A stretch of DNA of 64,000 bases from Volvox africanus. Taxonomy: Eukaryota; Chlorophyta; Chlorophyceae; Chlamydomonadales; Volvocaceae. Below, in pieces: positions 24,201 through 34,152 of this stretch. A model generated the notes under the pieces. It was not told the DNA's origin. It searched no databases and saw only the letters and a list, made by a program, of their open reading frames with translations. The stretch covers positions 248,001-312,000 of the forward strand of contig BSDZ01000011.1 of the NCBI GenBank assembly GCA_030268105.1. The letters are read 5' to 3'. Within the stretch, counting starts at the first letter, position 1; each line of letters opens with the position of its first letter. A program made the position numbers and the translations under genes.

Positions 24201-26071
24201 CCCCAAACTCGCCCCCATGCTGATGACTGACTGAATCGTCAGCGGCTTCTGGAGGATACAAGCCAGACGCGGCAATCGTTAATTATTATCAGCAGGGTAG
24301 GCACCGCTTCTGAATTCGGAAATGTGTTGCAAAATAGTAATCGCTGGTAGCGCCGCCAGCTTCTGGCTTCGCCTATGGTTCGGGTGCAATTTCCAGGCAG
24401 GCTTCAGCGTTATCATCTTAGCTTTGTGGACAGCAGCTCTCTAGGTGGGCTACTGGGAATCAGGCCCATGGCCTCTTATGACGCAAGCTCGCGTTTCACA
24501 GACTGCAGAATGGTGGATGCACTCTATTAGCGCTAGTCAGGTGTTGACCAATTGGCGTGAGCAGGAAGCACTCAAGGGACTTCTGTCAGTTTCAGCCCCA
24601 CGAGCATCCCTTGCTTGTCCGACCTGCCATTCTGTCGGGAATTGTTCGCCGCTGTATTTTGCGCCGTGTCTGACTTCGGCTATGCATGCACTCCAATGCT
24701 TGTGTAAGCTTATGCAAGCTTGTGCAAGACTGGGGCCAAACCGGTGCTGTCCTGCCCTGTCGTGCACCAGCCTGGGACCGAAACTGACACGACTCAGCAA
24801 CTAGTTAGTCAGGGTGTCGCCAGGTTCTCTAGTTGTGTATGGCTGCGAACTCCTTAAGCTTGGAGCATTTCTCCAGCCCTTGGACATCCGATCCCTTTTA
24901 AGGCCTCTCTTTTACCATAGCCCGTATGATCTCATGTCTCAGGCGACGTGCTGGGCGGTCACTTGGATGATGTGGAGCGTGATATGGCGCAGCCCATTAT
25001 CAGTGTTAGCCTTGGGTGCCCTGCCATCTTCCTGATGGGCGGATCCACGAAGGACGTTTCCCCCTCTGCCATCCTTCTGCATGGCGGAGACGTGCTAGTC
25101 CTGGCTGGTGAGGCGAGGTGCTGCTACCACGGTAAGTACCACGTTCATTAATATTCCCTGGCCATACATTTGAATGCACCACATGCGCATGGGACTCCTT
25201 GTTGTCCCGTGTTCCACCCTTGTGGAAGGTTCTGGTATTCCTTACCTCCCAAGGGAATTTGTGTTATTTGTGTTTTACAATTAGGTTGACACCGCTTTTT
25301 AGTTAAAATCTGTAGACTGCGCGTTAACCTCGGACAGGTCTGTCACGTCAGGATCCGAATAAGGATAGAAGGTTGCAAAGCTGCGAGGACCATTGACATC
25401 AAAAGGCTTAGCTTGGAAGGCAGATGGTGCTGGGCCATTGATCGCCATGCAGTATCTTGCACAATTAAGTTACGGCTCTTAAATTGCTAATTCAACGGTT
25501 AGACTTGTGACGTGACAGACCTGTCCGGTGTTAACGCGCAGCCTACAGATTTTAACTAAAAAGCGGTGTCAACCTAATTGTAAAACACAAATAACGGTGC
25601 TGGGTAGGGGTATGTGTGGTTAGGGTTTTTTTTAAAGATGCGTGAACTTGGTCTCATTGGTTATACCTAACGTTTTACCATCGCAGGTGACTGAGTGGTC
25701 CTTCTTGCCTCATTCAAATGAAGGATGCACACATCCATATCGTCATACAGGGATACAATGGATTTTTAGGAATGGACGGGTAACCACGATGGAGAATCTG
25801 GGTAAATGTAGAATATAGAGTGGTGGCATCCTTGCGTGGCCGCAGGTGGAAGGGGGCAAGGGTATGGTTACTTCGAATCCAATAATGGTATCCCGTTGTC
25901 GGCTATAATGGTCAGTTCTGTTTCCCATCGCATTCAGGAGTGCCACGGATTCTGGAGGCTCATGAAGGCAGAAACTTGAGCACTAAAGGAGCTCGCAGCC
26001 ATATGAGCGGGTCTGTCAACAGTTACATGCAGTGTGCGCGCATCAACATAAGCATTCGAGCTGCTTCTTAG
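21289..26071 (+). CDS. ALKBH1: AlkB-type Fe(II)/2-oxoglutarate dioxygenase, ALKBH1-like
   Basis: Oxidative demethylase of nucleic acids (ALKBH1 acts on tRNA and has been assigned DNA 6mA and 3mC activities). Eight exons: 21289-21398, 21472-21632, 21866-22057, 22929-23295, 23805-23899, 24243-24296, 24943-25131, 25938-26071. All GT-AG phases match, giving 1302 nt (433 aa). Motifs in order: AFREAEKRYQLFREQ, GLVYIPSALPLAQQ, PPARTNHVLQYGPMTGLW, KLLRKLRWATLGPQFNW, AAIVNYYQQGDVLGGHLDD (the HxD iron ligands), SLGCPAIFLMGG, ILLHGGDVLVLAGEAR, YHGVPRIL (third iron ligand His) and ARINISIR (the RxNxxxR 2-oxoglutarate signature). Exon 4 has a Ser/Asp/Gly-rich insert not in animal proteins. The catalytic residues are complete. 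The start is the first ATG in frame after an acceptor-like TTTTACAG at 21237; an upstream 5' exon cannot be excluded. Confidence 0.9.
25263..25595. mobile_element. 333-bp foldback/MITE with about 88-bp terminal inverted repeats
   Basis: 25263-25350 (starting GTTATTTGTGTTTTACAATT) is nearly perfectly inverted at 25507-25595. Only about 155 bp of unrelated sequence lie between. It sits in the last intron of the ALKBH1-like gene. I see no obvious target-site duplication. There is no coding capacity, so it would be a non-autonomous DNA transposon or foldback element. Confidence 0.85.
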
Positions 26072-26334
26072 GAGTACCAATCCCGCTCGGTCCCGTCTGA
26101 AGGTGGCCTAAAATTTGAGAGGCGGCCTAAAATTTGATGGTGTGGCGTGATGTTGTGGTCCAAGATGATTATCACAAGGACACCTTACAGTAACAACCAT
26201 TTCATGCGTGACAAAGTGTGTTAGCCAGCAAAATGCGTTTTTCGCAAAGGGACATAGCGCAGCAGGCGTGCTGTATGGAATGCTGCATGATGTGACAAGA
26301 CAGTTACATGTCATACATGCCATAAGCAACTAGC

Positions 26335-26825
26335 AACACACACACACACATCTGTTATACTTGTGATATCGCTACGCCGTACAACCCACACTAGGAGGCC
26401 GATCCTAAGTGTGATAAACCCTACTGCGTATCTGCGATATCCATGTATAACAACAGATAAGCCTTTCTGGCATTCACATGATGCAAGGGTCTGAATAAAG
26501 ATATTCGGTTGCAAGGCATGCATCGCGACTAGTGTGGCGCTCCCAACGTGTGCCGCAATGAAGTAAATATTATACCAAATAATATTACTTACATTCCATA
26601 GCATGAGTATAACACGTGCCTCAATTGTTCTGGATTTTATGCATGTTAGGCGGATCAGCAATGATGCGATGTGATCTGTTGTGATGTGTGATATTAACAT
26701 GCCAATCATATATAAATGTAAGCAAATACATTTATATCCATGCAAGTTCATTCATGTTCATCATGCATTCATCAAGTCAGCACATTGCCTTGTAGCATCA
26801 CATTGAACCATAACACAACAGAAGA
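26335..26825 (-). repeat. Diverged solo LTR of the gypsy family seen at 39.6-55.4 kb
   Basis: Colinear with the second half of the 824-bp LTRs at 39653 and elsewhere: TGTTATACT, GGAGGCCGATCCTA, AAGCCTTTC, GATGCAAGGGTC, TAATATTACTTA, ACATTTATAT and a final ACACAACA. It differs at many positions and begins in a (CA)n run. The orientation is that of Element 1 (minus). It interrupts the RT-like reading frame at about 26825. Confidence 0.75.
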
Positions 26826-27162
26826 TGGCCCCAATAGCAATGAGGCAGGGTTCTTCTACATCCTGCCACCACCGTTGCTGTATCTCCGAGACCAGAAAAC
26901 TCGGGAGATCAAAGGCAGGGAGCAGACAACCATTACGAAACTCCACTGGAACCCCCTGCTTCAGCACATGCAGCGTCCGAGTGTCTGCCCCAATAGCCTT
27001 CCACGCTGCTAGGTGTGCTTGAACACAAGCATGCAAAGGGGTGCTCATGATTCAAAATTACTTCAATTCTGCCCTGGGGCACTAGCACCCGAGGTGGAGC
27101 TCCCTACCACAGCAGAGGCACGATTGGGTGGGAAACCACGCCCTGCAAAACCACCACCACGC
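26826..27162 (-). pseudogene. Retroelement RT-entry fragment (DIRS/gypsy-like candidate)
   Basis: The minus-strand frame starting near 27048 reads VQAHLAAWKAIGADTRTL, LKQGVPVEF and PCLIAIGAI. This resembles the entry to the RT domain in DIRS-like and related elements (a tryptophan-linked 'W..IGA...L..G' block). A Gly/Arg-rich stretch (GRGGGFAGRGFPP) lies just upstream, at the end of gag. The frame ends in the diverged LTR at 26825. The assignment is tentative; no catalytic motif is present in what remains. Confidence 0.4.
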
Positions 27163-27538
27163 TGTAGTATCCTGGGGTATCTACGGGTAGTCTCAAAGAT
27201 TGGACCGCTGACGGTCATCTTTCGATCGAGCCTTTGCTGGGTTGACATAACAGAGATACAACAATGGTATCGAGACTGTTGAAGGACTTATCCAGGTTAG
27301 AAGCCCATGGACTGCAGGTCGAACGCGTGTACCTGGTCGATGCGGGATTCTGGAGCCATGCGTGGGATCTTTCTTTCCAGGACGTGGGGCACCCTGGCCC
27401 TGGGTTGTGAGGACACATCCATGAGAAGGGGGATAATTGTAGTATCCTGGGGTATCTATGGGTAGTGTCAAAGATTGGAGTGCCGACGGTCATCTTTTGA
27501 TCGAGCCTTTGCTGGGTTGACATAACAGAGATACAACA
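27163..27538 (+). mobile_element. TRIM copy 1 (miniature LTR retrotransposon, 376 bp)
   Basis: Two direct repeats of about 101 bp, 27163-27263 and 27438-27538, begin TGTAGTATCCTGGGG and end GATACAACA. A PBS TGGTATCGAGACTG starts at 27265, right after the left LTR. A polypurine tract GAGAAGGGGGATAAT lies right before the right LTR. Flanks CACGC and CACAC are a probable five-base target duplication with one change. The 174-bp internal region codes for nothing. These are the defining features of terminal-repeat retrotransposons in miniature. Confidence 0.88.
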
Positions 27539-28119
27539 CACACCCCCAGTGTTGGCGAGTGCCATTAAATTAGAAAACTCCAGTATTGCCACCAGTATGA
27601 CTCCTGTGCTCCTTCTCTGCGAGGTACTTCAAGGAAACCTTCTGGCAGGCATGGGCAAACTCATCATCATATTCCCGCAAAACATCATCCTGAACTGCAC
27701 GTTCTGCCGTGGCAAAGTAACGTTGGTGTAGAGCCACAAGGCCGTCCCTACCATGTGAAGAAAACCCAATTATGCAATTTATGCGGGCAGACATCAGCTC
27801 CCCGAGCCAATTGACATTATAATGCAAGGTGCAATGGGTATTAGAAACCACTGCCAACCAACCCTGATTCATTCCTATATGCGCAACACTCTTAATCAAA
27901 GATTCGAGGCCGGCAGCAGTCAGCTCTGCAATTGATAAAGCTGTCATTAAAATTCTGAACTCGTAAAGCAGTGAGCCTGCATGGTCCAGTTGACCTGGCT
28001 GCGCATGCTCTAAATCACGCCATTCCCGAAAAGCTTTGAAATTAAGCAGGACGAGATTATTTGCATTAATTCCTCCAAATGGAAGGCCAGAAATGATATG
28101 TCTAGGGAAAGGGAAGCGT
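27539..28119 (-). pseudogene. Gag-like/unknown retroelement ORF, 3' part
   Basis: The minus-strand frame from 28119 to about 27570 is open: ERFPFPRHIISGLPFGGINA, then NWLGELMSARINCIIGFSSH and DEFAHACQKVSLKYLAEKEH, stopping at 27570. It continues the reading frame that lies on the far side of the solo TRIM LTR (28219-28671), and TRIM copy 1 interrupts it again on the left. I do not recognise the domain. The position before an RT-like frame suggests a retroelement gag. Confidence 0.4.
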
Positions 28120-28218
28120 TCTTGTATCTCTATTGTGTCGGCCTACAAAGGCCCGATCGGAAGATGACCGTCGAGGGCTCAATCTTTGACACTACCTGAG
28201 ATACCCCAGGATACTACA
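28120..28218 (-). repeat. Solo TRIM LTR
   Basis: About 99 bp matching the TRIM LTR in minus orientation: TTGTATCTCTATTGTGTCGG through GATACCCCAGGATACTACA. The first two bases (TG) are missing or changed. It interrupts the minus-strand retroelement frame between residues that otherwise read through. Confidence 0.8.
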
Positions 28219-28671
28219 AACGTCCCATTTCCGGTGATTGCTGGGCTCGCGGGTCCTGATAGTAGCGTGACAGGAATTCAAAGTCCGCAATTCCTGGTTG
28301 CCCACCTTGATTTAACTGAGGGGACAATGTCTGGACTTGTTGTTGCAGTTGAAGGATTAGAGCTGTTTGTTGCTCGGCGACACTTGGACCCACATGTTGC
28401 GTCATCACGACCCCCTGATGATTCAGGAGTGTCGGTCCTACCGGCGTCCCAGGGGGGAAAAACCTCCAAGCGGGTTGATGTAGGTCGAGCCGCTGACCGG
28501 TAATCCTCTGCCGAGGGCCTCCATGGCAAGGGCGCCATTCACGACGCCCACCAGCACCATGATGATGATGATCATTGTAGAAACAAACGGAGCGATGTAG
28601 GAAGACATTCTACCCGATGGGTCCTGCTGACAAGCTGAAAGCACAGTGGTTTTTAAACAGAAGCGCGCCAA
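28219..28671 (-). pseudogene. 5' part of unknown minus-strand ORF with membrane anchor
   Basis: Starts near 28608 or 28671 with MSSYIAPFVSTMIIIIMVLV, a strong hydrophobic or signal-anchor segment, then GALAMEALGRGLPVSG. At a run of six C (28453-28458 on the plus strand) the frame must shift to continue as GTPVGPTLLNHQGVVMTQ and a Gln-rich helix ALILQLQQQVQTL. It then reaches the solo TRIM LTR. The frameshift may be real or a homopolymer error. Function unknown. It may be the first part of the element whose later pieces lie at 27570-28119 and 26826-27048. Confidence 0.4.
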
Positions 28672-28876
28672 GGGGCATGGGATCCGCTTCGTTGTTCAGT
28701 GCATGCTGAACAACAAAAACAAGATAAAAGGAACGCACGCGAATAAATACAGCCCTGAAGACATGGGCTGAGGTAAGGCCCTTAGTTTAAACGCCTTACC
28801 TAGGCCTTACACCTAACTAACCCAGCTTCCTAACGCAAGCCCGCATTAGAGTTCAGTAAAAGGTTAAGCTATTCGG

Positions 28877-29250
28877 CCATCCTCACACATATTATACTCG
28901 TGATACCGATGATACCAATGATACCGATATACAGTACATCTCATCCGATCTGATCCGCAGGTGTGATAAACACTAGCAACATATCACAGATATTCGCATG
29001 CAGTATTATCAAGCCTCCCAGCATTTATGCAATGCGAATGGCCGAACATCAATATTTGGTTGCAGACTAACCACTGTGGTCGTTGCACTTCTCACACTTA
29101 TGCATTGCTCATGCCAGCATTGAATTAATAATACAGCAAATATTACTTAACAGCTCATGCCAATTTAACACTTATTAACCAAGTTCATCGGTTTGAATTG
29201 AACGTTTGTTGGTTGGCGCAATATTGATATAGCTGGATTCCAATATACAA
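28877..29250 (-). repeat. Strongly diverged LTR relic of the gypsy family
   Basis: Partly colinear with the 824-bp LTR: CCTCACACATATTATACTCG, GGTGTGATAAACAC, ATATTTGGTTGCAGAC, AGCAAATATTACTTA. The spacing is roughly conserved but many small indels exist. The surrounding 28.7-29.5 kb is AT-rich with no coding signal. Confidence 0.45.
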
Positions 29251-29599
29251 CTGTCAGACTAAATCAGATTTTTCACAACTATTTTTCACAACCCCAGAAA
29301 ACCAGAGTATAAGGGTGACATAGAAAATCATGCTTACCAATTGTTTCTTTCTAATGCAGTTGTATATAATTTACCGTTTGCTACCATAGTATTTATCTCC
29401 ATAAAATTTTTGATAATCACTTATTAAGTTTTTTTCAACACAACACAAAGAATCCCAATTGAATGGATTCCGAAATGCATAACTAGTTTAATATACACAC
29501 ATATATTTTTATTAAAAGGAATGCATTCATTATGTTTGCTTATCTTCTTGCTAGGTCGCATTGACCAACGCATGAACTGTAATACAACAGCACGCGGCT
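29251..29599. other. AT-rich interval without a gene
   Basis: No reading frame with recognisable similarity and no repeat structure that I could define. It lies between a diverged LTR and the gypsy integrase relic and is probably decayed retroelement sequence. Confidence 0.4.
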
Positions 29600-30545
29600 A
29601 CTGGAGCTTTTGTGTCGCCAATTTTGGTGGCCCCGCACGGCTAAGGACACTGAAAATTATGTCCTCTCTTGTGATTTGTGCCACAAGGCCCAATCTGGCA
29701 AACCACATGCGCATCTCCAACTTCTGCCTATCCCTGATGCTCCCTGGGAAAGCGTCTCCATGGATTTCATTCTTGTGGTGCCCAAAACTGAGGGAGGATA
29801 CGACGCCGTGTTGGTCCTTGTCGATTGTTTCACTAAGATGGTTCACTTGGCCCTCACAACATCATCCTGCACAGCTGAGCAAACGGCCCGTCTGTTCTTT
29901 GATAATGTGGTACTGTTGTATCTCTGTTGTGTCGGCCAACAAAGGCCCGATCGGAAGGATGACCATCTAAGGTCCAGGATCCTTTGACACTGCCCGTAGA
30001 TACCCCAGGATACTACAAGTATTCCCCCTCAGATAGGGTGCGTCCTCGCATCCTACAGTCTAAGGGCCAGCCCTCACCCTAGTCTGCAGTCAGACGATTC
30101 GATCCCTCACGGCCTGGTGACGGTTTCCCAAGCCATCTACCAGTCAGAACCGCCCTCACCATCCCGTAGGTGGGGGGATTCGAACCCGGATAACCTGCTC
30201 GATACCAATGTTGTATCTCTGTTGTGTCGGCCAACAAAGGCCCGATCGGAAGGATGACCATCTAAGGTCCAGGATCCTTTGACACTGCCCGTAGATACCC
30301 CAGGATACTACAGGTACGCTTGCACGGGTTCCCCAAGTCTGTGGTATCTGATCACGGCACTTGCAAGTAAGTTTTGGGGCACCCTGGGGATTTTGGTAGG
30401 AATGCGGGTGAACCTGTCCACCGCCTACCACCCCCAATCTGATGGGCAGACAGAGCGGGTTAACTGTTTCCTGGGTGATATGCTCCGCAACTTTGCTGGA
30501 CGCACACCTACTGTATGGGATGTTGTATCCCTTCACCCTGCTCAT
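29600..30545 (+). pseudogene. Gypsy integrase relic split by TRIM copy 2
   Basis: 29610-29908 reads FWWPRTAKD, CDLCHKAQSGK (zinc-binding CxxC), [15 protein letters not shown] (first catalytic Asp), EGGYDAVLVLVD and [11 protein letters not shown]. It resumes after the TRIM as LHGFPKS, VSDHG (second Asp), [20 protein letters not shown] (Glu) and LGDMLRNFAGRTPTVWD. It is related to, but clearly diverged from, the integrase of Elements 1 and 2. The frame also has small breaks near 30360. A relic of an older copy or sister family. Confidence 0.85.
29914..30312 (-). mobile_element. TRIM copy 2 (399 bp) with perfect GGTAC target duplication
   Basis: Two nearly identical 104-bp LTRs, 29914-30017 and 30209-30312 (TGTTGTATCTCTGTTGTGTC ... 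CCCAGGATACTACA). On the minus strand the LTR is followed at once by a PBS, TGGTATCGAGCAGG (30207-30194), and the far LTR is preceded by a purine tract GAGGGGGAATACT. The five-base duplication GGTAC is at 29909-29913 and 30313-30317. The insertion splits the integrase relic between FFDNVV and LHG, so it is younger than that relic. Confidence 0.95.
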
Positions 30546-31040
30546 GCACTTATCGGCACGTCTAAATGTTAAGTGCCAAATGCCAAATGCTCACAAAATA
30601 AACCAAGCATCCGGACGCAATCTATGAGGCACCAGAAGCCTTCAGGAGCGAAAAGGGTACAACTTACAGTCCAAACAATTCAATGCGGTGCATTGGGCTA
30701 TCAGAACCGACGCCAGGCAACCATCATCTAACTGGCTAATAATGCTCAGGCTTGGCTCAGGCCAATCTCAGCGTAATATAGCTCGATATGATAACACTGA
30801 CGATTATCCCACTGGAAACTCGGAAGGAGCTCGCTATTGGTCGTCCTTGCGCATATTACCGACTGAATGGTAAAAGATGGAACACCTGGTTCCTGGTTCA
30901 CTGGTTTTCCGGTTGTCGGAGTGACTTCTGAAGGTCACGCCCGATTCTAGGCCCTATGGCATCCCAAGTACGACTTGGTCTGTGATGCTATATAATCGGG
31001 CTCTGGCACAACAACCAGTATCTTTTGATACCACCCTTCA
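30546..31040. other. Interval between gypsy relic and Copia-2
   Basis: No supported gene. The short open frames (30688-30873 and others) lack similarity to anything I know. It may contain the remains of the 5' part of Copia-2, but I found no copy of its LTR here. Confidence 0.35.
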
Positions 31041-31975
31041 TTGGGTTCCATATACAACACACCGTGCGACGGAGGCCCCAACCCTAGGAAGACCAAGATC
31101 GTCTGCGCCTACTGCAAGAAGAAGAGCCATATGGAGGAAATCTGGCGCAAGAAGAAATTCGACGAGAGCATCAAGAGCAGTGACACTGACCTGCCTGAGC
31201 GCCCAATGTTCCTGTCGGTGCCGGTGGCTGCTGAGTGTAGTATCCTGGGGTATCTACGGGTAGTGCTAGGGTCCAGGATGGACCGTGTATGGTCATCTTC
31301 CAATTAGGCCTTTGTAGGCGGACACAACAGAGATACAACATTGAGCCACCGCTGGTACACAAACCACAGGTGGAGGCTGCAGTGGCAGTGGCTTCGAAGC
31401 CACCCGTGGAGAAAGTTCCACCGGGAACCGTGGAGACGCCAGTCTTGGCGGCACCGCAGCAGGAGCTTATGCTGCCTGTTAAGGCGCCTTAACAGGCAGC
31501 ACAACTCACGATGATGGTGACTGCCAAGGAGCCGCCTTTGGCGGAGTACGGCAGAGGAGGCAGCAGTACAACACCAGCATGGCATGTCAACTCTGGCGCA
31601 TACTACCATGTGACGCCAGACACGTCGTGCCTACACAACTACAAGTACCTGGATGAGCCAATCACCGTGAAGGCGGCTGGCGGTGTTGTGTACACGGCAG
31701 TGGGTTATGGGGACGTGGTTGTGGAGTCCAAGCGGTCATCGTACGCAGAGAATCGCGTGCACTACGGGTGGCACAAGAAGCAGGCTATCCCACTTAAAGG
31801 GGTGCTGTTCATCCCAGGTTTTGAGTACCGGCTGCTGTCACTGAGCCAGCTCACGGCGCGTTGGGCGGTCTTTGAGGGGGAGTCATTGAGGATCAGGGTG
31901 TGGAACTTCCAGGAGGACTGGTGGTTCCTTGTGGATTGCCGGGACTCAGTCTACAACGTGAGGAAGGGAGCTCTG
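31041..31975 (+). pseudogene. Copia-2 gag tail and protease
   Basis: Gag end with a degenerate zinc knuckle CAYCKKKSHMEEIW (last Cys replaced by Trp), split at 31236 by a solo TRIM LTR. Then the protease: WHVNSGAYYHVTPDTSC (NSGA in place of DSGA) and GVLFIPGFEYRLLSLSQLT. After about 31975 the frame leaves the copia order and enters a Ser/Gly-rich stretch that belongs to the integrase-RT linker. The catalytic Asp change makes the protease inactive. Confidence 0.75.
31236..31340 (+). repeat. Solo TRIM LTR in Copia-2 gag
   Basis: 105 bp, TGTAGTATCCTGGGGTATCT through GAGATACAACA. Flanks CTGAG and TTGAG are a probable five-base duplication with one mismatch. Same orientation as TRIM copy 1. Confidence 0.88.
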
Positions 31976-31989
31976 GCGCCAGCTTCAGT

Positions 31990-33788
31990 GGTTCGCCAGG
32001 CGGCGGACACGGCTTTGGCAGCGGCAGCCCGGGTGTGTCGAGCTCACATGGCTCTGAGTCCAGTGGGGGTTCGGTTGGCGGTATAAGTCCAGTGGGAGCG
32101 TCGAATGTTTCCTCTCCCATAAGCGACGGAAGCGGGGAGGATGATAGCGCAGGGGGCAGCCGCTCGAATGCTTCCTTGCTGAGGTCGAGTGAGGAGAGAC
32201 CACCTGAGCCTGCAGTGCGGCGATCTGCGCGTGCTAACAAAGGAGTACCGGCGACGCGGATAACTCTTGTAGCTGGGTCATCTGTTCCAAGCACGTATGA
32301 GGAGGCCATGCGGTCTCCTGCTGCTGAGATGTGGAAGCAGGTGATGGACGAGGAGATGGCGTCGATCCTTGTGAATTATGTGTGGACCCTGCAGAAGCCA
32401 CCGGAAGGCATCAAGCCTCTGCCGGTGAACTGGACGCTCACTGTAAAGTGTGATGAGAAGGGTGAAAATGTGCGTTACAAGGCCCGATTAGTAGCAAAGG
32501 GTTTTGCGCAAGTAGAGGGCAGGGACTATGAGGAGGTTCTTGCTCCAGTGAGCAAGCACACCAGACTGCATGCTCTGCTGTCGGTTGTGGCGGCGCGTGA
32601 TCTTGAGCTGCACCAGTTGGAAAGCTGGAAGAGGTGGTTTACGTGGAGCAGGCGCCCGGATATACAGAGGGGGAGCCAGGCATGGTGTGCTGGTTGGATA
32701 AGGCGCTGTAGGGGCTCAAGCAGGCTCCGCGTGCATGGTATTCGTGCCTGAAGGAGAAGCTCGAGTCCATGGGAATCCAGGTGTCGCAGGCCGACCCTGG
32801 CCTATTCTACAAGGATGGGCAAGCGCGTGTACATGCTTGTTTGCGTGGATGATCTGCTGATTGGGGCGAAGCAGTTGGCGGTTGTGCGGCAGCTGAAAGC
32901 TAAGCTGTAGTCCTTGTTTAACATCCGAGACCTGGGGGAGGTTCTGGGGTTTCTGGGGTTTGAGATCCAGCGTGATCGGTCGGAGCACATGCTGAAAGTG
33001 TCGCAAAAGCATTTCGCCATGGAGTTGCTCGAGAATACGGCATAGCCAACGCCAACCCCCGGCTGGTGCCCATGTCGTATGGCAATACATTGCGGGCTAA
33101 GGGAGCGCCACTTGATGGTAAGGAGTACCGGTATGGAGAGCTAGTAGGAAGCCTGTTGTACCTTATGGTGGGCACGAGGCCCGACCTGTCGAACTCCGTG
33201 GGAGTACTGACACGGCACAAGTTGAAGCCAACAGAGGATCATTGGCAGGCGGCAAAGGGCGTGTTGCGGTACATCGCTGGCACCATGGGAGTAGGTATTG
33301 TTTTTACGGCCAAGTCCGGCACAGTAGCCCTGCACGGCTAATGTGATTTGGACTACGCCGCCTGTGTCAACACGAGGCGGTCCACCAATGGCTACGTGTT
33401 TTTGAATGCGGGGGGTGCAGTGAGTTGGTCTAGTCGGCTACGGCCGACGGTTGCCACGTCAACGGCAGAGGCCGAGTACATGTCGAGTACAGCTGCAGTA
33501 AAGGAAGCGCTGTGGTGCCGTCACCTGGCTCAAGATTTACAGCTAGGTGTTTCGAGTGTGCCGATCAAGTGTGACAACCAAGCGGCGATCAGGCTAGCCA
33601 ACAACCCGATTACGTCTGCGAGGGCGAAGCACATTGACGTACAGCACCACTTTGTGCGTGAGCGTGCTGTACATGGCGAGATTTCGTTTGTGTATGTCAA
33701 GTCCGCGGGCACGGTGGCTGAAGGCCTGACCAGGGCGCTGCCATTGCCGCAGTTTGAGAAGTGCGTGCGCGGTATGGGTGTGCGCTAA
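31990..33788 (+). pseudogene. Copia-2 reverse transcriptase and RNase H
   Basis: A Ser/Gly-rich linker, then YEEAMRSPAAEMWKQVMDEE, YKARLVAKGFAQVEGRDYEE and the catalytic VDDLLIG near 32840, then YGELVGSLLYLMVGTRPDLS. RNase H shows TSTAEAEYMSS, CDNQAAIRLANNP, RAKHIDVQHHFVRE and the final LTRALPLPQFEKCVRGMGV. Stops or frame changes occur near 32640, 32710, 32910, 33040 and 33341. No integrase domain lies between the protease and the RT linker. Confidence 0.8.
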
Positions 33789-33830
33789 CTAGTTGCTGAA
33801 GGACCACAAGGTGGTCTGTCCGCGTGGGAG

Positions 33831-34149
33831 TGTTGCAAAGGGTCAGAGACCTTTCGGCCAGACCTATGTTGCTGGTTTACTGTTTTGTATCGGGCCCTCG
33901 CCTTTCTGTACGGCCTGAGGACCCCTCCCAGTGGGAGACCAGTTCGTTAGTTGCTTGTAGCATTGTGAGAGTCGCTCCGCGCCTAAGTAGCCACACAGCG
34001 GCATTGCCACAAACAGCAGCTCATTTACAACACATCCATGTGTTAAATATCATGTTACAGCCGGTAGTATTAAGAAACTTTGGAACAATAACAAAAAACA
34101 AAAGGATTGTCGGAGTTGTCTGTCTAGGGGAAGTGTAATGCAACTTTCA
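33831..34149 (+). repeat. Copia-2 3' LTR
   Basis: Starts TGTTGCAAAGGGTCAGAGAC right after the purine tract CGTGGGAG and ends CAACTTTCA. A second copy, almost identical, is at 61745-62064, and two truncated inverted copies lie at 38036-38090 and 61428-61474. On its 3' side the sequence changes at once from algal to AT-rich bacterial type. Confidence 0.85.
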
Positions 34150-34152
34150 GGT

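Larger units (their letters stand above)
31041..34149 (+). mobile_element. Copia-2: 5'-truncated Ty1/copia element with 3' LTR
   Basis: Plus-strand order: gag tail, protease, (integrase missing), RT, RNase H, purine tract, 3' LTR at 33831-34149. The 5' LTR is absent. A solo TRIM LTR is inserted at 31236. The reading frame is broken by several stops. RT and RNase H retain most family motifs, so the element is old but not extremely so. Confidence 0.85.

Noticed and set aside
30170..30208. A tRNA gene at the T-arm-like word
   Set aside because: Only the T-arm region matches; no D-arm, anticodon arm or acceptor pairing can be built around it. It is the PBS zone of a TRIM.
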